In this document: one piece after another, positions 48,986-60,403 of the stretch
Layout of the letters: every line of letters starts with the position of its first letter
Position numbering within the stretch: position 1 is the stretch's first letter
Assembly: GCA_002749535.1 (NCBI GenBank)
Contig: MZZL01000400.1
Coordinates: 62,001 to 126,000, forward strand
Direction of reading: 5' to 3'
Length of the DNA: 64,000 bases
Source of the DNA: Apophysomyces variabilis
Lineage: Eukaryota > Mucoromycota > Mucoromycetes > Mucorales > Mucoraceae
Made by a program: the position numbers and the translations under genes
The notes under the pieces: model-generated
What the model saw: the letters and a program-made list of their open reading frames with translations, nothing else
Told to the model about the DNA's origin: nothing
The model's database searches: none

Positions 48986-49045
48986 GTAAGTGTATTAGCC
49001 AATTTTTCTAGTTAGGATTGTTTTACTAACGTTTATCTTTCGCAG
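48986..49045 (+). other. Probable spliced intron just after the Fanzor stop codon
   Basis: GTAAGT at the 5' side, a perfect TACTAAC branch-point motif at 49024-49030 and a TTTCGCAG 3' site define a 60-nt intron starting nine bases after the stop codon. An intron downstream of a stop is unusual. It may shape the 3' RNA that Fanzors use as guide scaffold. Confidence 0.6.
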
Positions 49046-49139
49046 GTGGTCACGCCGGTAAGTTCACTATCACAGTTTAACAGAGGATAATCACTAACAT
49101 TTTGTTGGCAAATTATTTATAACTTTTATACCCAAATCT

Positions 49140-49208
49140 TCAAACAATTTTGGGTGGAATCTTCAAACAATTTTGGATGAAATCTTTAAAAACTTTTGAA
49201 TAAACCAG
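49140..49208 (-). repeat. Tc1-like right terminus downstream of the Fanzor gene
   Basis: The segment ends aaaccag followed by TA (49209-49210). Its last 43 bases match the right TIR of the Tc1 element (43876-43918) with six differences. The preceding bases repeat the subterminal motif (aatcttcaaacaattttgg) a second time, a 23-bp duplication. It marks the right end of the element carrying the Fanzor gene and lies 202 bp before the QCR6 start codon. Confidence 0.85.
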
Positions 49209-49410
49209 TAGAGTGCACAGCTCAGGAACGGGACCGTCTATGAGAGGACAGTCCCATTTTACGTCATTTTTTCAGATTTTGCTAGGGGTAGAGCGAGTGG
49301 CTCCAAAAGCAAGTCCCGCGGTTTCGACACAGAAAACAACAGCACCCTTCACTTTAACGGTCCCAACTACCCTTTTTTTCTCCCCGCTCTGTATATCCAA
49401 TTCAGTAACC

Positions 49411-49916
49411 ATGGGTCTCGTCGAACTCTTTACAACCTTCATTCCTACCGTCTACGCTGAAGAAGAAGAACAGCCTGTTGAAGCGGTTGAAGTTGTCGCA
49501 GAAGAGGAGGAAGAAGAAGAAGAAGAGCCCGAGGATCCCAAGGAAGCCATTATGGAAGGTAATTCAATGCGTGCGACGTACCCAATTCAAAGTGTTGACG
49601 TGTTTTTTCATTGTTAGAATGTGCCAACGAATGCTCCAAACTCAAGCATCACCTTGACGAATGTAACGAGCGCGTCGAGAATGGCTCCAGCGAAAATTGT
49701 AAGCGAGAAACTTCGAGATAGAAAATATATGTAGACCACGGGCTGCTGATACGAATAATACTTATAGGCATTGAAGAGTTCTTCCATTTCATGCACTGTG
49801 CTGACGAATGTGTAAGTTTTGGTAGCTGTGATGTTATGGAAAAGGAAAGAATGATTTTGGTATACTAATGCGAGTGTATTTAGGCTGCTCCCAAGATCTT
49901 TGCTGCCACCAAATAA
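49411..49916 (+). CDS. QCR6: Cytochrome bc1 complex subunit 6 (hinge protein)
   Basis: Exons 49411-49558, 49618-49698, 49768-49811 and 49884-49916 encode 101 residues. The protein sits on the intermembrane face of complex III and helps the cytochrome c1-cytochrome c interaction. The sequence has a short N-terminal targeting part, a highly acidic run (eleven glutamates around residues 33-45) and the conserved helical hairpin with Cys pairs (ECANECSKLKHHLDECNERV, then FFHFMHCADECAAPKIF). Length and layout match the family. The transposon terminus lies only 202 bp upstream, so its promoter is short or shared. Confidence 0.92.
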
Positions 49917-50976
49917 ATTGGAAGATGAACACTTCAAACGCTAGACTACTAATAAAGAAGAAAAAAAAAAGAGAAAAACTCATCATCCGCCCAACAACAT
50001 CAGCGATTTTGTTCGTTAAAAGCAGTAGAAAACGATGAAGTGGTTGTACGAAAGTTTTACTTCATTTGAGGTTTTGGCACAATCATTGGTGTTCCTGGGT
50101 CACTTAAGGAATCAAGGTGGGCGCTGCATAATAATGCAGGCTCGTCTAAGGTGTGCTAGTTTCTGCTTCGATTCGCAAAACGTATCTTCGTTTGACACAC
50201 TATCTTTGAACACAAAAGGAATTGTTGTGTTTATCTGTACATACATCGTATACCATACTACCACTTATTCATAACAAGCTCGTTGTTTTTCTGCTGTCTA
50301 TCTATCTTCGTATTGCTTCTCAACAACTGTAATTATAATCAAACTCCGCTTTCATTGAAGTCGTTAAGTTTTCTGTAGATGAATGTTTTCATCACAAGGC
50401 CCGCTGTCCATGATAAGCAGCTTGTTTGTTTCACCACGTCGAATAAGCGCTTCTGCTGTAACCGACGCCGTCCTTTTGCAGGACCCTACCCGTCATTAGT
50501 CGGATCAATGTTTAGTTTCAAATAAGCACCTAGTCAGAGCCGAATAAGGCGTCTATAAAGACATCTTGATCGATGCTCACTTTCACAATTTTCGCTGTTA
50601 CGGTCTAAAACTTCCTTAGATGGTCACGGAGCAGTTATACTTCACAGTTGGCTGGATAGGGCTACTGTGGCATGCCTCATCTTCTTTCCAAAGTGTTGTC
50701 TGCCGGTCATTATTACCATGGGCCGCATCCTTGATCACACTTGACGAGATGATGACTTTGGACCCTCTATTAACCATGAGTATGTCTTTTATGCTGCTCA
50801 AGTGGATTCTTCTTTTCCATTGACGACAAGTTGTCTAAGTAAAATCTACTTTCTGCATAACCGATTTACCAACGAGGCATGTTTTTTTGGTCCTTGGCGC
50901 AAATTGGCACTTTATGGACGCATGATTTATTTATAGTAGGGTGAAATTCCATCCGTCAAAGAAGCATTTGAAATCC
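49917..50976. other. Intergenic region, no gene supported
   Basis: About 1.06 kb. Facing short frames at 50616-50823 lack any recognisable domain. I see nothing else. Confidence 0.45.
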
Positions 50977-51580
50977 TTAGATCTCGGCCATCTCACGAAG
51001 ACGACGAACAGTCGAACGTACAGTGGCAGCGGCGGTGGTGCTAATTAAGAAAAGAGAGAAAAAGAGCATTCCTTTTAGTTTCCTTTGTCTCCTCTTTTTG
51101 AATCCGGTCAAGCAATTCAACTTACGACACGGTGTAAGCACCGCCAGCCATGGTCTTCTTGCATCCCTTGCACTTCCAGATACCAACAGCGGTACGCTTA
51201 ACAGCATCCTGGATAGAGTAAAACGTGGACGTGAGCATTGCATTGGCGACATCGTAAAGCATCGGAATCGCTTGTTTTCTCTACCTTGCCACAGAAAGTA
51301 CAAGTGTACTTGGCATGCTGGGTGATTTCCATCTTTTTCACCTGCTTTCTAAGCGAGGCACCATAACGAGTGCCGTACTTGCCGGTGATGCCAACTGTCG
51401 CGTCATGGGTTGCACTTTAGCTTTCTCTTTGCTGTTTCCACTCGGGTTTCAATCCGTTATACCTTTCTTGGTGCGCTTGGCCTAAAAAAGCTTATTAACG
51501 CATGTCTGATTCGGGATAATGCAGAGTTGTGAAGTGAATGGGTGGATGGATGGATGGATGGATAGCTCCTACATTACCAT
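50977..51580 (-). CDS. RPL43: 60S ribosomal protein eL43 (L37a)
   Basis: Five minus-strand exons (51578-51580, 51463-51481, 51285-51394, 51126-51208, 50977-51040) give exactly 92 residues, the standard eL43 length. The protein begins [20 protein letters not shown] and has the zinc ribbon CTFCGK ... [19 protein letters not shown], ending [10 protein letters not shown]. It is a structural protein of the large subunit. Exon 1 carries only the ATG, immediately followed by GTAATG, and exon 2 is 19 nt. Introns close to the start codon are typical of ribosomal protein genes. Confidence 0.93.
51544..51563. repeat. GGAT microsatellite, five units
   Basis: Five consecutive ggat units lie in the first intron of the eL43 gene. 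Confidence 0.9.
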
Positions 51581-51995
51581 TTAACAGAGAGGGGGGGAAA
51601 ATCGACGCTAGCCAGGCCACACCCACCGTAAGGGCGTCCACTTTCCAATTTTGGAATCGGAAGTTAAAGCGACAGGAACAAGCTCCAACAAATCTCCATA
51701 CCTCAATTTGTTTTTGTTACATAGTGAACTTTCATTCTTGTGGATCGATGATAGAGACGGCCATAACTCAGAATTGGATCCATTTTCTTCTGCTGTTTGA
51801 TAACATCTATGGCAACATCATCTGTTGCAATACGTGCCTGTTTCTTCTACTCACACTTTGAGGTCACATCGTTATGGCAATAATAAACTTTTCAGTAAAA
51901 AGATGATGTTCAGACTTTATAAACAAATGCCCATCTGTTATCTTTCAGAATGCACTTTGGATGGTTTTTTTCTAAGACTATATTACAGGATGAAG

Positions 51996-53970
51996 TTATT
52001 GATTATTATTGTAAGCAGCGTCGTGGACCTTCTGAGCACGGCCAGAAGGATCTTCGGGGCAGCCCCAGTCAGCCCTTGGAATCCATCGTACAACGCTAGC
52101 GGTACATGCCTCTTGTGGGAACCATTGCTCAAACATGACGCGGTACATGTATGCTTCCTTGGTAGTAGGAGTGTCCTTGGTCCATTTCTGTCCAGCTGTT
52201 GCGAATTCTTCATCGGTAACTTTGGTCAAGCTGACCTCTTTCAAGGTGTCGATCCAGTTGTAGCCAACACCATCTGAGAACTGTTCCTTCTGTCTCCACA
52301 AGACACTGTCGGGCAAGTAGGGCTTGGCGCCGGGTTCATCCGAGGTGTCGAAAGCCTTACGCAAGATGTACTTCTCCATGCGACCCTTGGAACGGTCATG
52401 CATCTTTTCCTTGGGATCAATGTTCATGGCGACCTCCAAGAATTGCTTGTCGAGGAAGGGAACACGAGCTTCAAGACCCCAGGCCATGGTAGACTTGTTG
52501 GCGCGAAGACAATCAGCGTAATGCAAGTTCTTGACACGAGTGACGGTTTCACTGTGGAAAGAGGGTGCATCGGGAGCATAGTGGAAATACAAGTAACCAC
52601 CAAACACTTCATCAGCACCTTCACCAGACAAGACCATCTTGACACCCATGGCCTTGATCTTACGAGACAAAAGATACATCGGTGTGGAAGCACGGATGGT
52701 TGTGACATCGTAAGTCTCAAGATGATAGATCACATCGCTCACAGCATCCAAGGCTTCTTGGATAGTGAATGTAAATTCGTGATGGATGGTCTTGAGGTGT
52801 TTCGCGACTTCACGCGCGGCAATCAGATCGGGTGCGCCCGGAAGACCGATAGAGAAGGAATGCAAGCGAGGCCACAACTTAGGTCCGCCTAATTGATCCG
52901 ATCAGTTTCACTGTTGTCCGCTTTATGTTTTGAAACCCATATGGCCGCCGCTCAACTTACTCTCATCATAACCATCATTCTCTTGACCGTCTAAACCAGC
53001 TGCAATCTTTTCCGTTTCTCTGGCAGCAATAGCAGCAATCAAACTGGAGTCAAGACCACCCGACAAAAGCACACCATAGGGGACCTCAGCCATCAATCTC
53101 TTGCGGACTGCCTTTTCCAAGGATTCTCTCACAAGCTTGTAGTCGACTGGGTTGCTTGGTGTTTGGTTCTCATCCCACCAGCTGGGCTTAAAGTATCGCA
53201 CAGTGTCGTTTGTCTCTGAATCGTAAACGTGTCCAGGTGGGAAAGCCAAAATCTTATCACAGTCTTCGTTCAACGACTTGAGTTCAGACGCGAAGTAGAC
53301 AGTACCAGGCATCTTCGAGTTCCAGCCGTAGTACAGCGTAGTGATTCCAATGGGATCACGAGCAGCAATGACACGGTTGCGCTTAACGTCAAGCAATACA
53401 AAGGAAAACATGCCATCCAAATGCGGCACAAGATCCTTGTCCATTTCCTTGTACTACAACACATATGTCAGACTTATCTTGTCTGTCGTACGATGAATCT
53501 CGCATCTTACCATATGCATGATGACTTCGCAATCAGAGTGTGTTTGGAACTTATGCTGTCCTTCCAAGTTGGACCTCAGCTGCTTATGGTTGTAGATTTC
53601 ACCGTTGACACAGAGGATCAGGTTCTCATCTTCGCTGACGAGGGGTTGGGCACCGGAATCTAAAACATAGTTCAGTTTTCAATGGTCTCCGTTTGCAGCC
53701 ATGGAAATGCTCCCTAAGAAGAGAGAATACTCTATGCTTACCAACACCAACAATGGCCAAACGTTCGTGTGCGAAGATATGGTTTTTGGTATGATAGCAT
53801 CCAGACCAATCGGGACCACGATGTCGGATCCTAAGTAGTCATAGTACGTTTAATACAATGAGGTCTGATGCCGTGGTTTAGTAGGTTTACTTCTTGGACA
53901 AGTATAATGCGCGCTGGCGATAGGCTTCAGCATCGCCCTGATAGTTGTAGACACAGAAAATACCACACAT
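51996..53970 (-). CDS. ASN1: Asparagine synthetase (glutamine-hydrolysing)
   Basis: Five minus-strand exons (53891-53970, 53742-53830, 53511-53659, 52961-53453, 51996-52888) encode 567 residues. The enzyme makes asparagine from aspartate, ATP and glutamine. The start MCGIFCVYN provides the N-terminal catalytic cysteine after Met removal, and [19 protein letters not shown] and HSDCEVI complete the class II glutaminase domain. The synthetase domain has the PPi-loop [23 protein letters not shown] and [18 protein letters not shown]. It ends in [16 protein letters not shown], as in eukaryotic enzymes. A Gcn4-type TGACTCA lies about 310 bp upstream. Confidence 0.95.
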
Positions 53971-54278
53971 GGTAAAGAAGTTGAGGATGAAAGAAAAAAA
54001 AAAAGGGAAATGAATCGATGGCAAACAAAATTTTTATACGCTGTTTGCCTTTAACCCCGGATCGCTGTTTCAAACAATGTTTGAGTAACCGAAACGCTCT
54101 TTCCCGGTAGAACCGTGCAAAACTGATATGGATTAGTATATATAAACCTATATAGACTCCGTTTTCCTACATTACCAATGCAGAGAATTACGTTGACTGC
54201 AAGCAATGATAACTCTAGCTATGGGTTTTCTGATTCCGTGCGGTAGCCAGATCTGTGTAACTCTAGAATTGCCCATCG

Positions 54279-54285
54279 TGACTCA
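54279..54285. promoter_or_regulatory. Gcn4/Cpc1-type site upstream of asparagine synthetase
   Basis: A perfect TGACTCA palindromic half-site pair lies 309 bp before the ASN1 start. In fungi this is the binding site of the bZIP regulator of general amino-acid control, and asparagine synthetase is a usual target. Position and motif only. Confidence 0.4.
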
Positions 54286-55277
54286 CAGAAGTTTATTTCC
54301 TAATCAGGTATGGTAAGCCACTGATAGGCTCTGTTTGGCGGAAGCACACAGCGTTGCTTCATTTGCACTCAGGGCCTCACCTTTTACCAATCGTCTGATA
54401 CGCACTTTATCTGTTTCCTGGCCACAGATATAAGAAAGTCTTACCAAGGCCTTTAATTGCACACTGTTTGTGTACGAATACAGAACTGTAATGTATAGCC
54501 TACTCTTTAATAAATAGTGCATCAGACATTTGCGAAACGCCACGGTTATACCGCCGAAAACGATCCTGTTTAATATCAAATGACACGATGCTCTATATGG
54601 TGGTCATAGCATCTCATATAGCCTTCTTACCATATTTTGTAGATTACTGAGCACTATCTTGATGCAAGAAAACTTGCCTGAATCCCTCTTTATATGGCGG
54701 TGATTGAGCGAAACAAACTCAGTTTCCCTGAAGTCCATTTCAATATGAATGAACTTTAAGCGACAGTTGAAATGGCTGACTTTGACTTCTTTTAATCAAC
54801 GTCCTGTTCAAATCAATTGCTGACTTGTCATACAAGAAGCACATTCGTGAAAGAACCGATTCCTGCCAATTTCCAATCCGGCCTTCATAATGACGGTCAC
54901 TTCTGTGTCCAAACCATATTACCTATTCATTTGGAAAATATACCTTGTTTACTATTAATTCGATCTGTGCATACTATGAGGCTTTTTTGTTTCCGGATTG
55001 TCATGCAATGCTAGACACCCATCTGTTTGAAAGCCTTCTTCGACGTAGAATGCTTTGCCGCTTAAAACTTTGGTGCGTTTTTAACCATAACTATCCACAC
55101 TGCTTGGAAACGACCTTGTTGGACGCCAGTTAAAGAGCCGATTCAGACGATAGCACATAGGAGATATATTTTTACTCCTGGAAGAGAGCTAGAATAATAG
55201 TGGATAGACGCTGCAGCACATGGGGTATGACGATGGTATGCTCAGCCAACTGGTTAAAGATAGTCTTGAGTTTGCTT

Positions 55278-55310
55278 GAGTTGACAGAGTTGACAGAGTT
55301 GACAGAGTTG
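55278..55310. repeat. 9-bp tandem repeat, 3.7 copies
   Basis: Units of gagttgaca repeat three times, followed by gagttg. The stretch is intergenic, with no coding meaning seen. Confidence 0.85.
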
Positions 55311-57608
55311 GCATATGCAATTAATTTAATCTGCTATAAATACCTTCTTTAACACGTCATATGCTGTGTTTCACTGGTTAACTCGGTCGAATGCATTTCC
55401 ATAGCAGATACTCTTCGGGGTCACAACGCATCGAAATCCACTATTTCTGGTGGATGTCGCTCTTAGCGAATGTAGACTATATGTCCGTCATAGCAGTTCC
55501 AAGAAAGGTTGTAAAGGCTTCAATTGATCGCCAACTTCAAGGTTATTATTATGTTGAACGTAATACTGGCCTATGCCACATTACAACACTATTGTGTACC
55601 AAACTAGAACTAGATTAACGGATGAAAGGTTTGATTACCTTACTTTCTTTCTTACCATGGCATCACTCTTATACTTTCCTTATGTCCAAAGGACATGCGA
55701 AAGCTTGCTACGACCCATACGCGTTTTTCCTTTTGGTACTGCCTTCAGTCCCTATTTCCAAGTGTTTTGTAGAGGCGACCAGCAGGAAAATCGGAACCAA
55801 AAACAAATCCCTTTCGCTGTCTCTTTTTCATCTTGTAGCACAGACCGTATATGCTATGTTGGATTTGTTTAGGGATAAATAGAAGTATATGGACCAGACC
55901 TCTATTTGGGAGGTATCCCTGTCGTTTAAAACCTCAACATGCCTTAAGTATTAGCTGTAAGTTTAACGTACGTACGTTCATAATATAAGTCGATGCGGTT
56001 TCGGATACTGCTGTCTTCCTTTGTCCATAATATCTCGTACATACTATCCATGCAGACGCTCAATGCAATCTATCAATATGATACGGCAGCGAATTTCCGG
56101 ACTACAGTGATCCAAGAGGAATTGATAAAACAGATGCATGGTATGTAGTGGAAGAAAAGGAGATTTTCGTGCAAAGCGAAAATAGGTTGTTTAAGGTTAG
56201 TTCTGACTGGTGCGCTTTTATGGGATTTATTTTTGGTCCCTAACTCAAGCCACCTGCGTCTGCAAAGAGCGACATTGGAAGACATAAAAAGAAAAAGTAC
56301 GTTTCTTCTGTTTGTGAGCTGATAACGATGCTTGAAAGATTAGGATACCAAAGTTATGTCCCACCTAGGATAATAATATTGTTAGGTATGCCTTTAAGAA
56401 GTACAAATACATAATGCTCGAGATGTGCCACCTTCAACAAGGAGGGTATGTCGTCGCCAATATGGGTACATTTACCCGCCATCTGTGGGACAAGATAGGT
56501 GCCTGTTTCACTGCACTAAATCAGGCAACAATACGAGGTTCGCAGGGGAAACTTTAAGCCTGGATAGATAATGATATTTCTTTATGGAGAAATGATATAT
56601 CTTGGCATAGAACTGGGTAAAGGTTTCCTGTGACTGAGATACAACCCATTTTTGTTTCAATGGAAAAAAGAATGTTTTTCATTCTAGTATTTGGACCGGT
56701 TGATTAAAACAAGAGTAAAGTAATAGAGGTTAAATCCCGGGATGAATTATCTATCACGGGAGAAGACTTTTAAGTGACAGAATAGGATAATCTCAACAGG
56801 CCTTAAGTTTAACCAAAAGAGTGGAGGTTTGCAAACAAGGGAAAACAAGCAGTTGTTAGGTACGGAATGGTCATCCAAAGTTTGCTAAAATTTTTTTCCC
56901 ACTCTTATTTTGAAAACTGACACATCGCTGAATATCTGTTAACCAATGAATCAATTTTTTTGTCAGTATCATCGTTTGACAAGGAATGAATCTGCCGCTC
57001 AAAAATGGATATGGTTCCCACCACCTTATGGAAAAAAAGGACTTAAAACGTGTTAAAAATGAAATCATTCCCAGAGTCTGTGAAACAGGGTACTACGTCC
57101 ACAAAGTACTGTCGATCAAAGATAAACGTGGTTTTGTCCAGCAAGATCCAAACCACCAGTAAGAAAAAAGGTTCGTATAACCATGGAGATGTTTGATCTG
57201 AGACATAGTGAAACCATTTTATTCAGTCGACGACATCTGGGGAAAAGGGTCACCAAGCCGACGGTCGTACAGGATACGTTGCGCAATATCACGCAATGTT
57301 CCGAGAGCTTTTTTTTTTACTTTGCCCCCCAATAGAGAAGCTCCCAAAAGGGCTGAACTCCCCGCGGTTCCGACATTCATTACCAGGAACCGGAGGGAAA
57401 ACCTAAGGCCGATCTGGATCCGAACATTGCACCTGTCCACGTCCTTTAAATATTTCTTCCTCCGCATCGATTTCTTTTTGTTCCACTTCTCTTTCTTTCC
57501 CCAGAAACTATCGTCGACAAACTGGCTTCCCAACCTGAAAATAGCGTACAGAGCCTTAATGGCTCATTGACCATTGGATCAAATACAGACGCATACTCGA
57601 ACAAGAGC

Positions 57609-59147
57609 ATGAAAGAGGACACGTCTTCTCCTGTAAATACTGCATTATCAAAATTCGAAAAGTACAAGAGCTGGCTTCTCTGGTGGAATACAGATGAGTG
57701 GTGGCCAGTCATTATCGGCTGGATATTTTTTGGATGTATCGTCAGCGCTGTCCATCATGGCATAGACCCTCCTGAATTTTTACCTTGGACGACCAATCCG
57801 TTTCTTACGTTCAATGACTCTGCCAACTATGCTTTGTTGGTGATTGCACCCTGCATGGGCATCCTACTGACACTTGCAATGAATTCCATTGGTGCCAAAG
57901 GAGCACGACAATACCCATTAGGCTATATTATTTTCTTCTTCGTCGCTTTAATCAGTAAGATGTTGTCTGCCAACGGTAAGTGCACGTTATTTCTCGGGCC
58001 AGGCGAGGCCCTGTCTGAGAAAATAAATGAACAAATGACTGACGGATGATTTTATTCAGTGAAACTCCACCAAGCAAGCCTCGGCGATTCAATATGGGCC
58101 ATTATTTTTGGTTTCGTTATTCGAAATGCCATCGCCTTTCGACGACCTAATGCGCCTGTTCCCCTGTTCCTCAAGGTAGCCATGCAAACCGAACTTTACA
58201 TCGCAACCAGCTTGGTCCTCTTGTGCATTGATATCAGCGTTCTTCGACCTCTTGCCCCCCGTGCTTTGTTTGTCAGCTGGCTTGACACACCTACTCTTTT
58301 CATCGCCGTCGCATTCATCGGCTGGCGCCTCCTTAAGATCGACATGCAAACATCGATCATTATGTCTGGTGCAACATTTATCTGTGGTTCATCCGCTGCT
58401 ATTGCTCTTGGTGCCAGTATGGGTGTGATGCACAAGACCGAGATGCCGATTGCCATTATCTCTATTTTCACTATTCCAAGTATTATTGCTCTTCCATACA
58501 TTGCAAAGGAGTTCAAGTTTGGAGGCGAAATCAGCGGTGCGTGGTTTGGCGGATGTGTCGATTCCACAGGAGCTGTCATTGCTGCCGCTAAGATCTATGG
58601 TGACGAGGACGCTGTCAACACATCCGCTGTGGTTAAAATGATGCAAAATGCACTTATTGGCCCGATCTCCGTGGTCATGGCATGGGCATGGTCTCAGCAT
58701 GAATTGAAACAACAGTACAAACGTCAAGACGAGCTTCTACGACGATCGCCTGAAACAGCAATGGACGATATTGCCATGGAAGAAGTCAACACAGAATCGA
58801 AATCGAAACAACCAAAAACAGAGACAACAAAACAGCCAAAGCCTTGGGTGTTGCTGTGGCAGCGCTTCCCCAAATTTGTCCTCGGATTTATCATCACGGC
58901 TATCCTTTTCAATACCGTAATTTCGGACGTGACCGCCGTACGAACCCAAGTATACCAATATTGCTTTTACGTATCCGAATGGTTCTCAACGCTTTCTTTC
59001 GTCAGCATTGGATTGGGCATGGATATCAACACTGTAAAGAACAATCTCCGTCACGTTGGAAAACTCTGTACACTCTATGTCATTGCTCAAATGGTTGATA
59101 TCGTAGCAACCGCTGGCTTGGCATACATTGCATTTACATATGTGTAG
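57609..59147 (+). CDS. UPF0324 (YeiH-like) membrane protein, putative anion exporter
   Basis: Exons 57609-57975 and 58060-59147 encode 484 residues with about 10 to 12 membrane segments. Signature regions of the UPF0324 / Cons_hypoth698 family are present: SGATFICGSSAAIALGASM (bacterial IGAGSSICGAAAV), GEISGAWFGGCVDSTGAVIA (bacterial IGSTVHEVAQVVA), VVKMMQNALIGPISVV and LSFVSIGLGMDINTVKNN. Bacterial members are proposed sulfate or sulfonate exporters. A charged cytosolic loop of about 60 residues (Gln/Lys/Glu-rich) is an addition. The family is mainly bacterial, so ancient transfer is possible. The start is the first ATG in frame; the frame stays open upstream to a good 3' splice site (tttccccag, near 57506), so a 5' exon is likely. 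Confidence 0.8.
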
Positions 59148-60403
59148 ATATATACAACCAATTAATATATATAAAACAGTTTATTACTATTGTTATTATT
59201 TCCACAACCGTTCGTTATATCAACCTATGTTATCAATTTTTTGGTTTGCTTTCTGATTCCCATAAGTTATCCTGTGAGAAAAGAAGAAGCGTCCTTGCAT
59301 GCTTTGCCCTACAACAGCATGATTCCTGCACACAACGTAGATCATGTTCTTTCGAAACTGCATGCAGCTTTGTACCGAGGGTCTTCCCTAGTCCAGCCAT
59401 TCATTCTAACTACCCAAGTACTTTCGTTCGAAAAGTGGCCAAAAAGGTGAAGTATATGTCGATTCCGACGCCACCAACATTGACTGTGTAAACCCATAGC
59501 TATTATGGAAACACAGCTGAGCAATTGGTTTCTTTAACTCTAATATATGTGAGAGCATGAGAGGTCATGGTACTCCAACGGAGAAAGCCATGTAGATATG
59601 GCAACGAAGCGTTAATCATTCTTAGTCTGATTTTCATAGCAAGTCTTTGTCGTTGTTGATACGCCGACAGATCAGATAGTATTTTAGAATGCTGCTTAAG
59701 CTTTAAGCAAAATGCATGGCTTTCGCCTCTTTCTTCCTTGTGCCTTGATTTTCTTTATCATCCATTTGGGCTCTAAGTGTGATTCCGTAAGGGAAAATAC
59801 GATGACCAGTAAGTTACGGATGTACTGTCTGGAAAGCCACTGTATCCGGCAGTTGCAGAAGGCTCCGTGCTGTCAAACTAAACGAAAACGATTAGTATTC
59901 TTTATGCCACATTGTTTAAGCACACGTTCACCGTTTTTGTTTTGTTTTTTTTTCTGCACAAGCTGTTGCTGACAATATGGCATCACAATATATTTGCTCA
60001 GAGATACCACTTATAAGAATGATGTGATATATTACTGTCATTGCTTTCATGAAACAACTTGTTTGGAAGCTTGCATAACAATGCATAGATCGTTTAGGGC
60101 GAGACTCTTCAAATAAGCTATGGTTTCCTTTTTGAGAGGCCAACTATAGCTCTCGTTAATTTTCGCAGAACAGTTATCCTTCATAACGATACAATGTATC
60201 TTTCCCAATACAGGTCGGATATTTAGTAATATAGATCAAAATAGATCAGCTACGTTGGGACAAAGTAGGTTATGGCGTCCATTGTGGTGATAATTTGCGG
60301 AAGGTGTTTACCAATTGGAACAGGTGCGGGTCATACGACTCTGCATTTTTCTTTCTTAGCATTTTACTCTTTTTGAACTTAGCCGAATCATTCTGTTTGT
60401 CTC
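59148..60403. other. Intergenic region with one weak small-protein candidate
   Basis: About 1.25 kb. A frame at 59712-59972 starts with a hydrophobic leader (MHGFRLFLPCALIFFIIHLG) and could be a small secreted protein or its first exon, with a possible donor (gtaagt) at 59810. The downstream part looks random, so it is only noted. Confidence 0.3.

Larger units (their letters stand above)
53971..57608. other. Long gene-poor region
   Basis: About 3.6 kb with the ASN1 promoter at its left end, a short 9-bp tandem repeat (55278-55310) and several short coding-like runs (for example 56050-56125 and 56395-56540, with YIMLEMCHLQQGGYVVANMG) that resemble transposon debris but match nothing I can name. 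No complete gene was supported. Confidence 0.45.

Noticed and set aside
50616..50823. Overlapping 60-codon frames on both strands
   Set aside because: Mutual shadows with no recognisable domain; neither has splice support.
56050..56560. Short coding-like runs in the gene-poor region
   Set aside because: They look like transposon debris, but I could not link them to a family or to each other, so no feature is claimed.
57181..57350. Upstream ATG frame as first exon of the UPF0324 gene
   Set aside because: The frame ends in a stop without a fitting donor; the first in-frame ATG at 57609 was kept and a missing 5' exon noted instead.
58089..58958. Several minus-strand frames opposite the UPF0324 gene
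   Set aside because: Shadows of a strongly coding exon.
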